64,000 bases of DNA from Alphaproteobacteria bacterium (GCA_028281325.1 JANQKC010000010.1:248001-312000); one strand, 5' to 3'; numbered from the stretch's first letter, positions 27,728 through 37,599 are shown. The notes: generated by a model from the sequence alone, not told the origin. A program made the numbers and translations.

Positions 27728-28630
27728 TCACTTTTCACTGATTGGCGTTTCGCGGTGATGCAGACGAACCTGCCAATCGCGCGACCGCAGCCAATCGGTC
27801 AGACGCCGCGCCACATATACCGACCGGTGGCGGCCGCCGGTGCAGCCGACCGAAATGGTCAGGTAGCTTTTTCCTTCCTGCGCATAGCGCGGCAGCAAAA
27901 TTTCGAGCATTCCGGTCAAACTGTCAAAGAAACCGTGAAAATCCGGATCGCTGGTGATCATCGCCTGAACCGGTTCGTCTTCGCCGGTCAGCGGACGCAA
28001 CACCTTGTCGTAATGCGGATTTTTCAAGAACCGCACATCGAAGACAAGATCCGATTCGCGCGGCACCCCGTGCCGGAACGCGAAGGAGGTCACGAAAAGG
28101 CTCAAACCCTTGTCGCCATGCAGCCCGAAGGATTCGCCGAGCATGTCCTTGAGATCCCAGGGCGACTTGTCGGTCGTGTCGATCACCACGTCGGCGCGGC
28201 CGCGCAGCCGGGCCAGCACGCGGCGTTCGAGCTGGATCATGTCGGGCACCGGCTTCTCGGAGTCCAGCGGATGCCGCCGTCGGGTCTCGGCATAACGGCG
28301 GAGCAAGACGTCGTCGTCGCAATCGAGGAAAACAATATCCACCTGGTAGTCCGGATCGGCGACAAGACGATCGAGTTCGTCCAACACCGTATCGACCCCG
28401 AAACCGCGCGTCCGGATATCGACGCCGATCGCGAGCGCCTGATGTTTGTCCGATGCAACGGCCCCGAGCGCGGGCCGCACGAGACTGCCGACCAGCGACA
28501 ACGGAAGATTATCGACGGCTTCGTAGCCGATGTCTTCGAGGCTTTTCAGCGCCGTCGTTCGCCCCGCGCCGGACATGCCGGTGACCAGCAACACGCGCCG
28601 ACGGTCATCATCCTGCTTATCCACCGTCAC
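27728..28630 (-). CDS. rapZ: RNase adapter / nucleotide-binding protein RapZ
   Basis: A 300-residue P-loop protein. Walker A is VTGMSGAGRTTALK near residue 18, where most homologs have Lys before Ser/Thr but this one has Arg in GAGRTT. FLDCDDDVLLRRYAETRRRHPL at about 99 and the C-terminal GCTGGRHRSVYVA motif are intact. In E. coli RapZ controls glmZ RNA decay; in alphaproteobacteria it sits with hprK and ptsH, as here. Its GTG start overlaps the hprK stop by 4 bp. Confidence 0.95.
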   Translation of the reverse strand: MTVDKQDDDRRRVLLVTGMSGAGRTTALKSLEDIGYEAVDNLPLSLVGSLVRPALGAVASDKHQALAIGVDIRTRGFGVDTVLDELDRLVADPDYQVDIVFLDCDDDVLLRRYAETRRRHPLDSEKPVPDMIQLERRVLARLRGRADVVIDTTDKSPWDLKDMLGESFGLHGDKGLSLFVTSFAFRHGVPRESDLVFDVRFLKNPHYDKVLRPLTGEDEPVQAMITSDPDFHGFFDSLTGMLEILLPRYAQEGKSYLTISVGCTGGRHRSVYVARRLTDWLRSRDWQVRLHHRETPISEK

Positions 28631-29055
28631 CGCTCGATCTCCTCCGGGGTCAGCCGCAGCGCCAGCCTGATCTTGGCGGATGTCGACGCCTCGAAGGCGG
28701 CGAGACGCAAAACCGGCAGCGCGACTCCCAATAGCATTGTCTCGGCGGCCTTGGGAAGGCGCAGGACATCGGCGGCGGGAACGATATCGACGATCAATCG
28801 CATCGGTACATCGGCAACCGCCGGCAGGCGGACGATCCCGAGGCCGCGCACCTCCATCCGGCCGGCGATCGGCGACGGCGCGTTCGCCAGGATTTCGTCG
28901 CCGTTACGGGATAGGACCGTTCGGTCGTCGGCAACGAGCGCGGCGCCGCCGTCGATCAGGCGCAGAGCCAGGTCCGACTTGCCGCTGCCGGACGGTCCGC
29001 GCAGCAAGACGCCGAGGCCATCCACCGCGACCGAGGTTCCATGAACCGTCTCCAT
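28627..29055 (-). CDS. hprK: HPr kinase/phosphorylase, short alphaproteobacterial form
   Basis: A 142-residue protein containing only the C-terminal catalytic domain of HprK. The Walker A is LRGPSGSGKSDLALRLI at residues 18-33, LVADDRT follows at 41-47 and EVRGLGIVRLP, the HPrK signature, at about 69-79. It phosphorylates the serine of HPr. Firmicutes enzymes are about 310 residues; loss of the N-terminal domain is normal in alphaproteobacteria, so this is not a truncation. It is encoded between chvG and rapZ. Confidence 0.94.
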   Translation of the reverse strand: METVHGTSVAVDGLGVLLRGPSGSGKSDLALRLIDGGAALVADDRTVLSRNGDEILANAPSPIAGRMEVRGLGIVRLPAVADVPMRLIVDIVPAADVLRLPKAAETMLLGVALPVLRLAAFEASTSAKIRLALRLTPEEIER

Positions 29056-29106
29056 CCGACAAGCCTGCGGCGGCAGGCGCGCGGTGTCAACGCGACGAAA
29101 GGGAGC

Positions 29107-30837
29107 TTACTTGACGGGCAGACGAAGGATGAAACACGCGCCGCAAACGGTTTTCGACCCGTCTTTCTCGTAGCGATTCTGGGCACGGATCGTACCGCGA
29201 TGCGCTTCGACGATCTGTTTCGAGATCGACAGGCCGAGGCCGGAATGGGTGCCGAACTTCTCGCCCTTCGGACGCTCGGTATAGAAGCGGTCGAAAATCG
29301 CGTCGATCTTCGCTTCTGGAATGCCCGGACCGTCGTCTTCGACCTGGACCTCGACGAAGCCGTTGACGCGGGCCGCCGTGATCCGGATCACGCCGCCCAG
29401 CGGACTGAAACTTTCCGCGTTAGCGATCAGGTTGCGCATGACCTGCACCAGCCGATCCTCCACGCCGGAGACCTGCAAATCGGCACTTTCGTCGATATCC
29501 ACTTCCAGGCTGGGTCCGCCGGGGCGGCGCGTGGTCTCATACATGTCGGCCAACGCCTGCATCATCGATCCGAGGTCCACGATCTCCGTGCCGGCGCGAC
29601 TCAATTCCGCATCCAGACGCGAGGCATTGGAGATATCGGTGATCAGACGGTCCAGCCGCTGCACGTCTTCCAGGATCACCGCCATCAGCCGACGTTGTTG
29701 CCCCGGGTCGGACACGCGGGCCGCGGTTTCGACGGCGCTGCGCAGCGAGGTCAGGGGATTCTTGATCTCGTGGCTGACATCGGCGGCGAACCGTTCGATG
29801 GCGTCCATGCGCTGATGCAGCGCGTCCGTCATCTCGCGCAGCGCGCCCGACAGTTCGCCGATTTCGTCGCCCCGGTTGGTGAAGTCGGGAATCTGCTGCG
29901 TTTCGGGCCCGTAGCCGCGCCGCACCCGCTCGGCGGCGGCGGCCAACCGCAGCACGGGCTGCGCGATCGTGCGCGCCAGATAGAGCGACAAGAGAATCGT
30001 CACCACGATCGCGCCCGCAAAGACGGCCAGCACCGTCATTCGGATCGCCCGGACCGAGGCTTCGATTTCGATGCCGTCGCGCGACAGCAGCAGCACGCCG
30101 ATCACCTGACGGTACCGTTGTACCGGAATGGCGACCGTCAACATGTAGCCGCTGGAACCGCCCGACCGGACCACGCCGATGATCTCGCCGGAAAAGGCGC
30201 GCTGGACTTCGGGGTAATCCTCGGCCCGCTGATCCGCCCGCTCCTGATACGGTTCGAGCTTCTCGCCGTAGGTCAACCACCCGACGGCGACGTCGATGCC
30301 ATCGATCAGCCCGTCGAGCAGCCAATTGGATTCCTTCGGCGGCGGCAACTCCTGGACCTGCACGACCCAGCGGCCGCCCAACAACCGGCTGCTGTCGGCG
30401 ACCATCTCGCCGGCATTCAGGAACAGCCGCGAGCGCACCCGCGACGCGGCGCTCAATCGCCGGACGATATGCCGCGCCGGCTCCAGGTCGATGAACTGAC
30501 CGCCCGCGGGCGTGATCTCGATCGCGCTTTCGCCGATCGCGCCGGCGATCATTTCGCCCTGGCTGCGCAGGGATTCGAGTTCGGCGTCGATCAGGCTGTC
30601 CCGGTAAGGCCCGACATAGAGCAGGCCGCCGACCGGGATCAGCAAGGCCACCACGTTGACCGCGAGGATACGGCGGGTGAGCGGCGAGACCACGCGGCGT
30701 CCCTTGGCCGCGGCTTCTTCCTTCGCCGCGGCGGCGTCGGTGATCTTTTCGGTGAAACCGCGAATCGCCAGGCGGGCCGCCACCGAATACCGGTACAGCC
30801 CCCTGCGGATTGCCTTCAACGCGGTCTCACGCTCCAT
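29107..30837 (-). CDS. chvG: ChvG-type sensor histidine kinase
   Basis: A 576-residue inner-membrane kinase. The first helix is at about residues 56-76, a periplasmic sensor domain runs to about 262, and a second helix follows at 266-288. Next are HAMP, the H box ADVSHEIKNPLTSLRSAV with phospho-His at 356, and an ATPase domain with IANAESFSP (N box), DDGPGIP and GLGLSISKQI. ChvG/ExoS kinases sense acid or envelope stress and control motility, exopolysaccharide and symbiosis or virulence genes in rhizobia. The chvI regulator is 5 bp upstream. Confidence 0.94.
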   Translation of the reverse strand: MERETALKAIRRGLYRYSVAARLAIRGFTEKITDAAAAKEEAAAKGRRVVSPLTRRILAVNVVALLIPVGGLLYVGPYRDSLIDAELESLRSQGEMIAGAIGESAIEITPAGGQFIDLEPARHIVRRLSAASRVRSRLFLNAGEMVADSSRLLGGRWVVQVQELPPPKESNWLLDGLIDGIDVAVGWLTYGEKLEPYQERADQRAEDYPEVQRAFSGEIIGVVRSGGSSGYMLTVAIPVQRYRQVIGVLLLSRDGIEIEASVRAIRMTVLAVFAGAIVVTILLSLYLARTIAQPVLRLAAAAERVRRGYGPETQQIPDFTNRGDEIGELSGALREMTDALHQRMDAIERFAADVSHEIKNPLTSLRSAVETAARVSDPGQQRRLMAVILEDVQRLDRLITDISNASRLDAELSRAGTEIVDLGSMMQALADMYETTRRPGGPSLEVDIDESADLQVSGVEDRLVQVMRNLIANAESFSPLGGVIRITAARVNGFVEVQVEDDGPGIPEAKIDAIFDRFYTERPKGEKFGTHSGLGLSISKQIVEAHRGTIRAQNRYEKDGSKTVCGACFILRLPVK

Positions 30838-30842
30838 CGCGG

Positions 30843-31541
30843 CTACAACTCGCTATAGCGGTAACCCACGCCGTAGAGTGTTTCGATCTGCGAGAAGCTC
30901 GAGTCGATCTGGCGGAATTTCTTGCGCAGCCGTTTGATATGGCTGTCGACCGTCCGGTCGTCCACGTAGATGCTTTCGCCATAGGCGGCATCCATCAGCT
31001 GATCCCGGCTCTTGACGTGACCCGGCCGAGTCGCCAGCGCCTTCAGCAGCAGGAATTCGGTGACCGTCAACTGCACGTCGCGGCCGTCCCAGGTGCAGGA
31101 ATGGCGGTCGGTGTCCATCACCAGCGGTCCGCGCACCAGAACGGAATCGGCCTTTTTCGCGACCGGTTCCTCGCCCAGCTCGGACCGGCGCAGCAGGGTG
31201 CGGATGCGTTCGATCAACAGCCGTTGCGAGAACGGTTTCTTGATATAGTCGTCCGCCCCCATCCGAAGCCCGAGCACCTCGTCCACCTCGTCGTCCTTGG
31301 AAGTCAGGAAGATGACGGGCAAATTGCTGCTGTCCCGCAGTTTCTGCAGCAATTCCATGCCGTCCATGCGCGGCATCTTGATATCGAGGATGGCCAGGTC
31401 GACGGGCTGCTGACTGAGCCCGCGAAACGCTTCTTCACCATCGTTATAGGTCTTGACCCGGTACCCTTCCGCCTCCAAAGCCATGGAGACCGAGGTCAGG
31501 ATATTCTTGTCGTCGTCGACAAGTGCAATCGTCTGCTGCAT
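30843..31541 (-). CDS. chvI: ChvI-type DNA-binding response regulator
   Basis: A 232-residue OmpR-family regulator. The receiver domain has the acidic pair DDD at 9-11, phospho-Asp at 53 in [13 protein letters not shown], and the conserved Lys in YIKKPF near 105. The C-terminal winged helix contains [31 protein letters not shown], very close to rhizobial ChvI. It is transcribed before chvG. In rhizobia pckA is usually beside chvI; here two other genes (Sco and HugZ-like) lie between. Confidence 0.96.
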   Translation of the reverse strand: MQQTIALVDDDKNILTSVSMALEAEGYRVKTYNDGEEAFRGLSQQPVDLAILDIKMPRMDGMELLQKLRDSSNLPVIFLTSKDDEVDEVLGLRMGADDYIKKPFSQRLLIERIRTLLRRSELGEEPVAKKADSVLVRGPLVMDTDRHSCTWDGRDVQLTVTEFLLLKALATRPGHVKSRDQLMDAAYGESIYVDDRTVDSHIKRLRKKFRQIDSSFSQIETLYGVGYRYSEL

Positions 31542-31840
31542 TGGCGAACTCCCGCCTGAAATTTTCCGCTATTGGCGCAACTGCACCTTCATCCCCGCTT
31601 ATGGCAGCATTGGGGCGCGGTGACGACATTCTTGCGGCGGCGAGCGGCAATTAAGGGTGAGCCGACGATCACGCAACTGTTTGACGCTGCGTCGATATGT
31701 CAACTCGCCACCGGCCGGACCAGCAGTATAACAAATTGGTTAATCCGTGGTTGAAATAGATTTTTCGTCGCCCGGCCACGCCAACGCCGACGAGCCGGGC
31801 AGAAAGCGCCGCCCCATAAAGCCATTAAGCCGCTAGGGTC
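31542..31840. promoter_or_regulatory. divergent promoter region of chvI and the Sco gene
   Basis: A 299-bp gap between divergent genes. An AT-rich patch around 31724-31765 (containing GTATAACAAATTGGTTAAT) stands out from the GC-rich surroundings and is the likeliest place for promoter elements. I cannot assign -35 and -10 boxes with confidence, and no small gene is convincing. Confidence 0.4.
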
Positions 31841-32500
31841 ATGAAGCAGTCTGCGTCGGTTCAGATCATCGTCATTATGCTGGTCGCGCTTACGACGATT
31901 GCGGCGGCGGCATGGGTTGCTTGGCAATTGATCGACGGGAACCGGTCGACAGCGACCGCGACCCAACCGATGGCGGTCCAATCGCCGGTATCGATCGGCG
32001 GTCCCTTTACGCTGACCAACCACAAGGGCGAAACGGTCACCGACGCGAGTTTCCGCGGCCGCTATATGCTGGTCTTCTTCGGCTACGGCTATTGTCCGGA
32101 TATCTGCCCGACGGAGCTGGCCAATATGGCCGCGGCGATGGATTATCTCGGCCCGGCGGCCGACACGGTGCAGCCGGTGTTCATTTCGGTCGACCCCGCG
32201 CGCGACACGCCGGAATACCTCGCGCAGTATGTCGCGCATTTCCATCCCAAGCTCGTCGGCCTGACCGGCACGGCAAGCGAAATCCAGAAGATCGCAAAGG
32301 CGTACCGCGTGTTTTACGCCAAGATGCCGTCGGAAGATCCGGACGGCTATCTGATAAACCATTCCTCCTTCGTCTATCTGATGGATCCGGACGGCACGCA
32401 TCTCGCCTTGTTCCGGCACCAGACCGACCCTAAGGAGATGGCCGATGCGATCGCGGAACTGGTCGCCGGCCGCCGAAAAGTCAGCTTGAAACCCCGGTAA
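31841..32500 (+). CDS. SCO1/SenC-family copper protein
   Basis: A 219-residue membrane-anchored thioredoxin-fold protein. One helix (about residues 9-29) anchors it; the copper site is CPDIC with cysteines at 85 and 89, and the third ligand is H174 in LINHSSFVYL. SVDPARDTPEYL is a further family motif. Sco proteins deliver copper to the CuA or CuB site of cytochrome oxidase or act as thiol reductases. No oxidase genes are nearby, so its client is unknown. Confidence 0.93.
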   Translation: MKQSASVQIIVIMLVALTTIAAAAWVAWQLIDGNRSTATATQPMAVQSPVSIGGPFTLTNHKGETVTDASFRGRYMLVFFGYGYCPDICPTELANMAAAMDYLGPAADTVQPVFISVDPARDTPEYLAQYVAHFHPKLVGLTGTASEIQKIAKAYRVFYAKMPSEDPDGYLINHSSFVYLMDPDGTHLALFRHQTDPKEMADAIAELVAGRRKVSLKPR

Positions 32501-32588
32501 ACGGGCGGATACCCTTTCTTTCGGCCCCGTTCATGAACCGATCCAAAGCGCAAATCCAGCGCCGCCCAAGGCGGAGGAGACGTCACCG

Positions 32589-33350
32589 ATGACCGATCAC
32601 GATGCAGACCTGTCCGTCGACGCGACCTGCCGGACGCTGGTCCGCAGCGCGCAGACCGCCGCGTTGGCCACGGCCGAGCGCGCGAAGGACGCCTGGCCCT
32701 ACGCGTCCTTGGTCGAGACCGCCTGCGATCATGCCGGCCGGCCGATCCTGCTGCTGTCCGACCTTGCGGACCATACGAAGAATTTCACCGTCGATCCGCG
32801 GGTTTCGCTGCTGTTCGACGGCACCGCGGGTCTGGCCGCCCCGCTGACCGGCGCGCGGGCGACCCTGCAAGGACGCATCGAACGGCTCGGCGAAGACGAC
32901 GCAGCCTCGCGGCGGCGCTACCTGGCGCGGCATCCGGGGGCCGCCGAGTATGCCGATTTCGGCGATTTCAACTTCTACCGCGTGACGCCGGACCGGTTCC
33001 ATCTGGTCGCCGGCTTCGGCCGCATCCATTGGGTCGACGCGGCGGACGTGCTGTTCGATACGACGGGAACGGCGGCGCTGGCCGACCACGAGCACGATAT
33101 CGTGGACCATATGAACGACGATCATGCGGACGCCGTCGACCTGTACGCCGCCATGCTGACGCCCGACGCGGGCGCGGGCTGGCGGATGACCGGGATCGAC
33201 CCGGAAGGCGTGGACCTGCGGCGCGAGGGGCGGCTTTTGCGGCTCGCGTTCGACGGGACCGTGCATGACGCCGAATCCGCCCGCGCGATGCTGGTACGAT
33301 GGGTTTCAGCGGCGCGAAACGGCAAATTTCCGCCCGATACGGCAACTTAG
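32589..33350 (+). CDS. HugZ-like heme-utilization / pyridoxamine-oxidase-fold protein
   Basis: A 253-residue protein with an N-terminal split-barrel flavin/heme-binding domain (about residues 8-165; ATAERAKDAWPYASLV, LLSDLADHTKNF, GFGRIHWV) and a C-terminal DUF2470 domain (about 172-245; DHMNDDHADAVDLYA). This two-domain layout is that of HugZ heme oxygenases and of related proteins without known activity. It lies 88 bp after the Sco gene. Heme breakdown is possible but not proven; the key C-terminal heme loop of HugZ cannot be judged by eye. Confidence 0.8.
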   Translation: MTDHDADLSVDATCRTLVRSAQTAALATAERAKDAWPYASLVETACDHAGRPILLLSDLADHTKNFTVDPRVSLLFDGTAGLAAPLTGARATLQGRIERLGEDDAASRRRYLARHPGAAEYADFGDFNFYRVTPDRFHLVAGFGRIHWVDAADVLFDTTGTAALADHEHDIVDHMNDDHADAVDLYAAMLTPDAGAGWRMTGIDPEGVDLRREGRLLRLAFDGTVHDAESARAMLVRWVSAARNGKFPPDTAT

Positions 33351-33477
33351 AACGTATCTAAAGGTGGTAGTTGATTCCCGCCCGGATGACGGATATCACT
33401 TTGACGATAGCAAGGTGCCGGCCATATTGACGGTCGCGCCGCGGCAAACCGGATCATTCGACGCTAAGGATCGAAAG

Positions 33478-33496
33478 GCCGATCGAAAAGATCGGC
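33478..33496 (+). promoter_or_regulatory. hairpin in the pckA leader
   Basis: GCCGATC (33478-33484) and GATCGGC (33490-33496) form a perfect 7-bp stem with the loop GAAAA, ending about 10 bases before the GGGAGGA ribosome site of pckA. A second GATCGAAA copy precedes it. It could affect mRNA stability or translation of pckA. Confidence 0.5.
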
Positions 33497-33521
33497 GGCA
33501 TCCCACGGGAGGACCATCGTA

Positions 33522-35114
<1,593 letters not shown>

Positions 35115-35141
35115 CAGCTCGGTACAGAGCACGCGAGGCAT

Positions 35142-35165
35142 CGGCCGGTCCCTCGGGGCCGGCCG
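35142..35165 (+). terminator. terminator after pckA
   Basis: Perfect 7-bp stem CGGCCGG (35142-35148) and CCGGCCG (35159-35165) with a 10-nt loop, followed by TTTCCGTT, 27 bases past the pckA stop in a convergent gap. Confidence 0.7.
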
Positions 35166-35186
35166 TTTCCGTTCGGGGCGAAATAG

Positions 35187-35627
35187 CTATTCGAACAAGC
35201 TGGCCGATACCGCGCCGACCACCACGTAGCGAGCACCCTTGCCGATCGCGACCAGGACAAGGAATATCGGGAAGCGGACGCCAAGGACCCCGGCGGCAAA
35301 GGTCAGCGGGTCGCCGACGACCGGCATCCAGGACAGCAACAGCGCCCAGACGCCATAGCGTTCGACCCAACGGGAGGCCCGGTCCAGCGCGTCGGGACCG
35401 ACGGGAAACCAGCGCCGGTCGCGCCACCGCAGGCAAAAACGCCCCAGCAGCCAGTTCACGACCGCGCCGAGCGTGTTGCCGGCCGTCGCGATACCGATCA
35501 GCAAGGCGAGATCGAATCCCTTAGCGGAGATCAGCGCCGCCAGGACCGCCTCGGACGACAGCGGCACCAATGTCGCCGCCAGAAAAGCGGTCAGGAACAG
35601 ACCCGTATACCCCGCGCCGATGATCAT
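35187..35627 (-). CDS. YqaA-family (DedA-like) inner-membrane protein
   Basis: A 146-residue protein with four hydrophobic segments. The N-terminal FLAATLVPLSSEAVLAALI, the central NTLGAVVNWLLGRF and the RYGVWALLLSWMPVVGDPLTFAAGVL block are typical of YqaA/SNARE-associated proteins, small relatives of the DedA family. DedA proteins are linked to lipid scrambling and membrane potential; the role of YqaA is unknown. Confidence 0.88.
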   Translation of the reverse strand: MIIGAGYTGLFLTAFLAATLVPLSSEAVLAALISAKGFDLALLIGIATAGNTLGAVVNWLLGRFCLRWRDRRWFPVGPDALDRASRWVERYGVWALLLSWMPVVGDPLTFAAGVLGVRFPIFLVLVAIGKGARYVVVGAVSASLFE

Positions 35628-35646
35628 GCCGCAGGCGACTCCAAGC

Positions 35647-36249
35647 TCAGCGCGGCCGGGCCGTCAGGATCAAGCGGGGCGAGGGTTTCCGATGGCCTTC
35701 GATAGTCCAGACATAGACCGGCGCCACGGCTTGCATGACCTCGGTCGCGTTATGCTTGACCACTTGACCTTCGGTCTGGATACGAAGGGTCCCGCGCATC
35801 ACCAGTCCGCGTTCCGCCAGGTCGTCGGCTATTTCGGTATTCGGCTTGTCGCCGACGATCCGGATCGTACCGTCGGGATGCTGCGATATGGTCAGCAACC
35901 GCGCGTTCTGCCGCACGAAATTGAATGTCCGCTGTTGCAGAATATTGCCGACTTTCTTGTACCGCACCCGAAAGGCCGCATTGTCGAGATAAGCGACCTC
36001 GGTGAAGTTCCGGTCACGCCGCAAATCTCTTTCGACGGCCGCGACATTCTTGTTCAAATCGTCGCGCGAAAGCTCGTTCTTGGCAATCTTCTCCAACAAC
36101 GGCACATGGACCAGCATGCCCTGATACTGGAAGTTATAGTTGCCGTCGGGCGTGATCCGGAGATCGGCCTTGAAATCCATCGGCATATAGCACCCGGACA
36201 CCACGCCGACGACCAGCGCGACAAGGAAGATTCGGCGAAACAGTTTCAT
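35647..36249 (-). CDS. putative lipoprotein of unknown function
   Basis: A 200-residue protein with a type II signal peptide: a basic start (MKLFRR), a hydrophobic core, and the lipobox VSGC with Cys at about 19. The mature part has no membrane segments and is rich in beta-type sequence (ADLRITPDGNYNFQYQG, DGTIRIVGDK, TLRIQTEGQVVKHN), suggesting a soluble periplasmic beta domain. I do not recognise the family. It follows the nitrile-hydratase-like genes by 22 bp on the same strand, so it may be in their transcript. Confidence 0.75.
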   Translation of the reverse strand: MKLFRRIFLVALVVGVVSGCYMPMDFKADLRITPDGNYNFQYQGMLVHVPLLEKIAKNELSRDDLNKNVAAVERDLRRDRNFTEVAYLDNAAFRVRYKKVGNILQQRTFNFVRQNARLLTISQHPDGTIRIVGDKPNTEIADDLAERGLVMRGTLRIQTEGQVVKHNATEVMQAVAPVYVWTIEGHRKPSPRLILTARPR

Positions 36250-36271
36250 CGAACCGTCAGCCCGCCGGCCG

Positions 36272-36922
36272 CTAAACGCCGCCGGGATTGTCGGGCAGGC
36301 TGACGCCGATCAGGCAATCGCGGGTAACGAGTTTCGCCAAATCGGCCTCGTCCATCCCATCGGTTCCCCTCGGACGCATCGGCAGGACGAGATAGCGCAG
36401 GTCCGCCGTGCTGTCGTGCACGCGCACCTCGACATCGTCGGGCAATGTCGTGCCGAATTCTGACAGGATCGCCCGCGGTTCCCGCACGGTGCGACTGCGG
36501 TAAGCGCGCGATTTGTACCAATCCGGAGGCGGGCCGAGCAGGCCGCGCGGATAGCAGGAACACAGAGTGCAGACGATCATGTGATGCGTCTCGGGCGTGT
36601 TCTCGACCGCCCGGATCGGAATGTCCCCGGAATCGATCCCGATCGATGCCGTCGCCTCGTTGACGTTTTCCATCAGCTTCGCCTTGAAATCCGGGTCGGT
36701 CCAGGCGCGCGCGATGACCTCGGCGCCCAAAGCCGGCGTCCGCGAGTCCAAATGCTCGATCTGGCGGCGCAGGTCGTCCGCGGTGAAGACGCCTTTCTCG
36801 ATCAGCAACTCGCCGAGCGCTTCCGCCATCACCTGGTGGTGGGTAAAGGGCGAATCCTCGATATCGGGCTGAAACGTCTGGTCGTGGTCATGGCCGTGCG
36901 AATGGTCGTGATCGTGCGTCAT
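36272..36922 (-). CDS. nitrile hydratase alpha-like / thiocyanate hydrolase gamma-like subunit
   Basis: A 216-residue protein with the low-spin Co/Fe site of nitrile hydratases: VCTLCSCYPR, with predicted ligands C118, C121, S122 and C123. VCTLC (Thr rather than Ser) favours cobalt. After the site, LLGPPPDWYKSRAYRSRTVREPR is typical of the family. Most nitrile hydratases have Trp where this has Arg126; an Arg there is, as I recall, found in thiocyanate hydrolase. The N-terminus MTHDHDHSHGHDHD is a His/Asp-rich tail not expected in the family and may bind metal. The ATG at 36922 lies 11 bp after the stop of the C-terminal beta-like gene. The substrate is not determined. Confidence 0.85.
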   Translation of the reverse strand: MTHDHDHSHGHDHDQTFQPDIEDSPFTHHQVMAEALGELLIEKGVFTADDLRRQIEHLDSRTPALGAEVIARAWTDPDFKAKLMENVNEATASIGIDSGDIPIRAVENTPETHHMIVCTLCSCYPRGLLGPPPDWYKSRAYRSRTVREPRAILSEFGTTLPDDVEVRVHDSTADLRYLVLPMRPRGTDGMDEADLAKLVTRDCLIGVSLPDNPGGV

Positions 36923-36933
36923 GTCATCCTTCC

Positions 36934-37218
36934 TCAGGCCGGGTCCAGCCAATTCTCGTAAAAATCGACGACAGTCGTGTCCTTCGGCCCGCCCTGGTAA
37001 TCGGCCCACAGGTCGGACTGCCGGAAGATCACGCGATACAGCGGCAGCCGGTCGGCGTCGGTGATCCCGTAGGCGAGTTGCTCGGGGTTCCGATAACTGC
37101 CGGCGATCGCCTGGACCTCGCCGACCTTGCCGCGGGTGAAATAGGGCGCCCGCACATGCCCCGGCGGATAGGCCCGCCGGACGCGCACGCGGTCGCCGAC
37201 CGAGAAACGCTCGCTCAT
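36934..37218 (-). CDS. nitrile hydratase beta-like, C-terminal half as a separate subunit
   Basis: A 94-residue protein equal to only the C-terminal part of a nitrile hydratase beta chain: VGDRVRVRRAYPPGHVRAPYFTRGKVGEV, then LYRVIFRQSDLW and VVDFYENWLDPA at the end. The conserved Arg in the GHxR segment, which in classical enzymes touches the oxidised active-site cysteines, is present. The N-terminal half is the preceding gene, joined by an ATGA overlap. The beta chain is therefore naturally split, as in thiocyanate hydrolase and toyocamycin nitrile hydratase, and is not the product of a stop mutation. Confidence 0.88.
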   Translation of the reverse strand: MSERFSVGDRVRVRRAYPPGHVRAPYFTRGKVGEVQAIAGSYRNPEQLAYGITDADRLPLYRVIFRQSDLWADYQGGPKDTTVVDFYENWLDPA

Positions 37219-37538
37219 GATTTGCGCGCCTCCGTCCAGCGTTTTTCGACCTCGGCCATCTTACGGCCGAGTTCGTCGACGCTGATCACCTTCTTCTGCA
37301 GCAGAACGTTCGAGATCGCCGCGCACCAGCGTTCGTAGTAGTTGAGTTCGTTATAGACCCCGGGGCCGAGGTCTTCGATGTTGCGGCGCATCTCGTCGGT
37401 CCGCAGCAACTCGCGCTGGCCGCACAGCATGCGGATCGCATCCATCCGCTTCTCCCACGGCTCGCTCTCATGTCCGTCGGTCGGGATCGAGCCGGCGTCC
37501 TGCCCGCCCATGTCATGCACGCGTCTTGGTCCGGTCAT
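37215..37538 (-). CDS. nitrile hydratase beta-like, N-terminal half as a separate subunit
   Basis: A 107-residue protein matching the N-terminal half of nitrile hydratase beta: RVHDMGGQDAGSIP at the start, EPWEKRMDAIRMLC, and NELNYYERWCAAISNVLL with the conserved Tyr-Tyr-Glu-Arg-Trp block, whose Arg reaches the metal site in classical enzymes. I chose the ATG at 37538 because GGTGGAG lies 9 bases upstream; a GTG at 37553 would overlap that site. Small activator proteins of cobalt nitrile hydratases are related to this half, so an activator or dual role is possible. It is the first gene of the set. Confidence 0.85.
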   Translation of the reverse strand: MTGPRRVHDMGGQDAGSIPTDGHESEPWEKRMDAIRMLCGQRELLRTDEMRRNIEDLGPGVYNELNYYERWCAAISNVLLQKKVISVDELGRKMAEVEKRWTEARKS

Positions 37539-37599
37539 ATTGGAAATCTCCACCTCGTCCGCTACAGTATGGAGCGGCCGGCTGGTCCAGGCAACCCGC

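Noticed and set aside
28627-29055. Truncated hprK
   Set aside because: The short catalytic-domain-only form is normal in alphaproteobacteria, and the Walker and signature motifs are complete.
36934-37538. Nitrile hydratase beta broken by a stop or frameshift
   Set aside because: The two halves overlap by ATGA and each starts and ends at domain boundaries, matching known split-subunit families.
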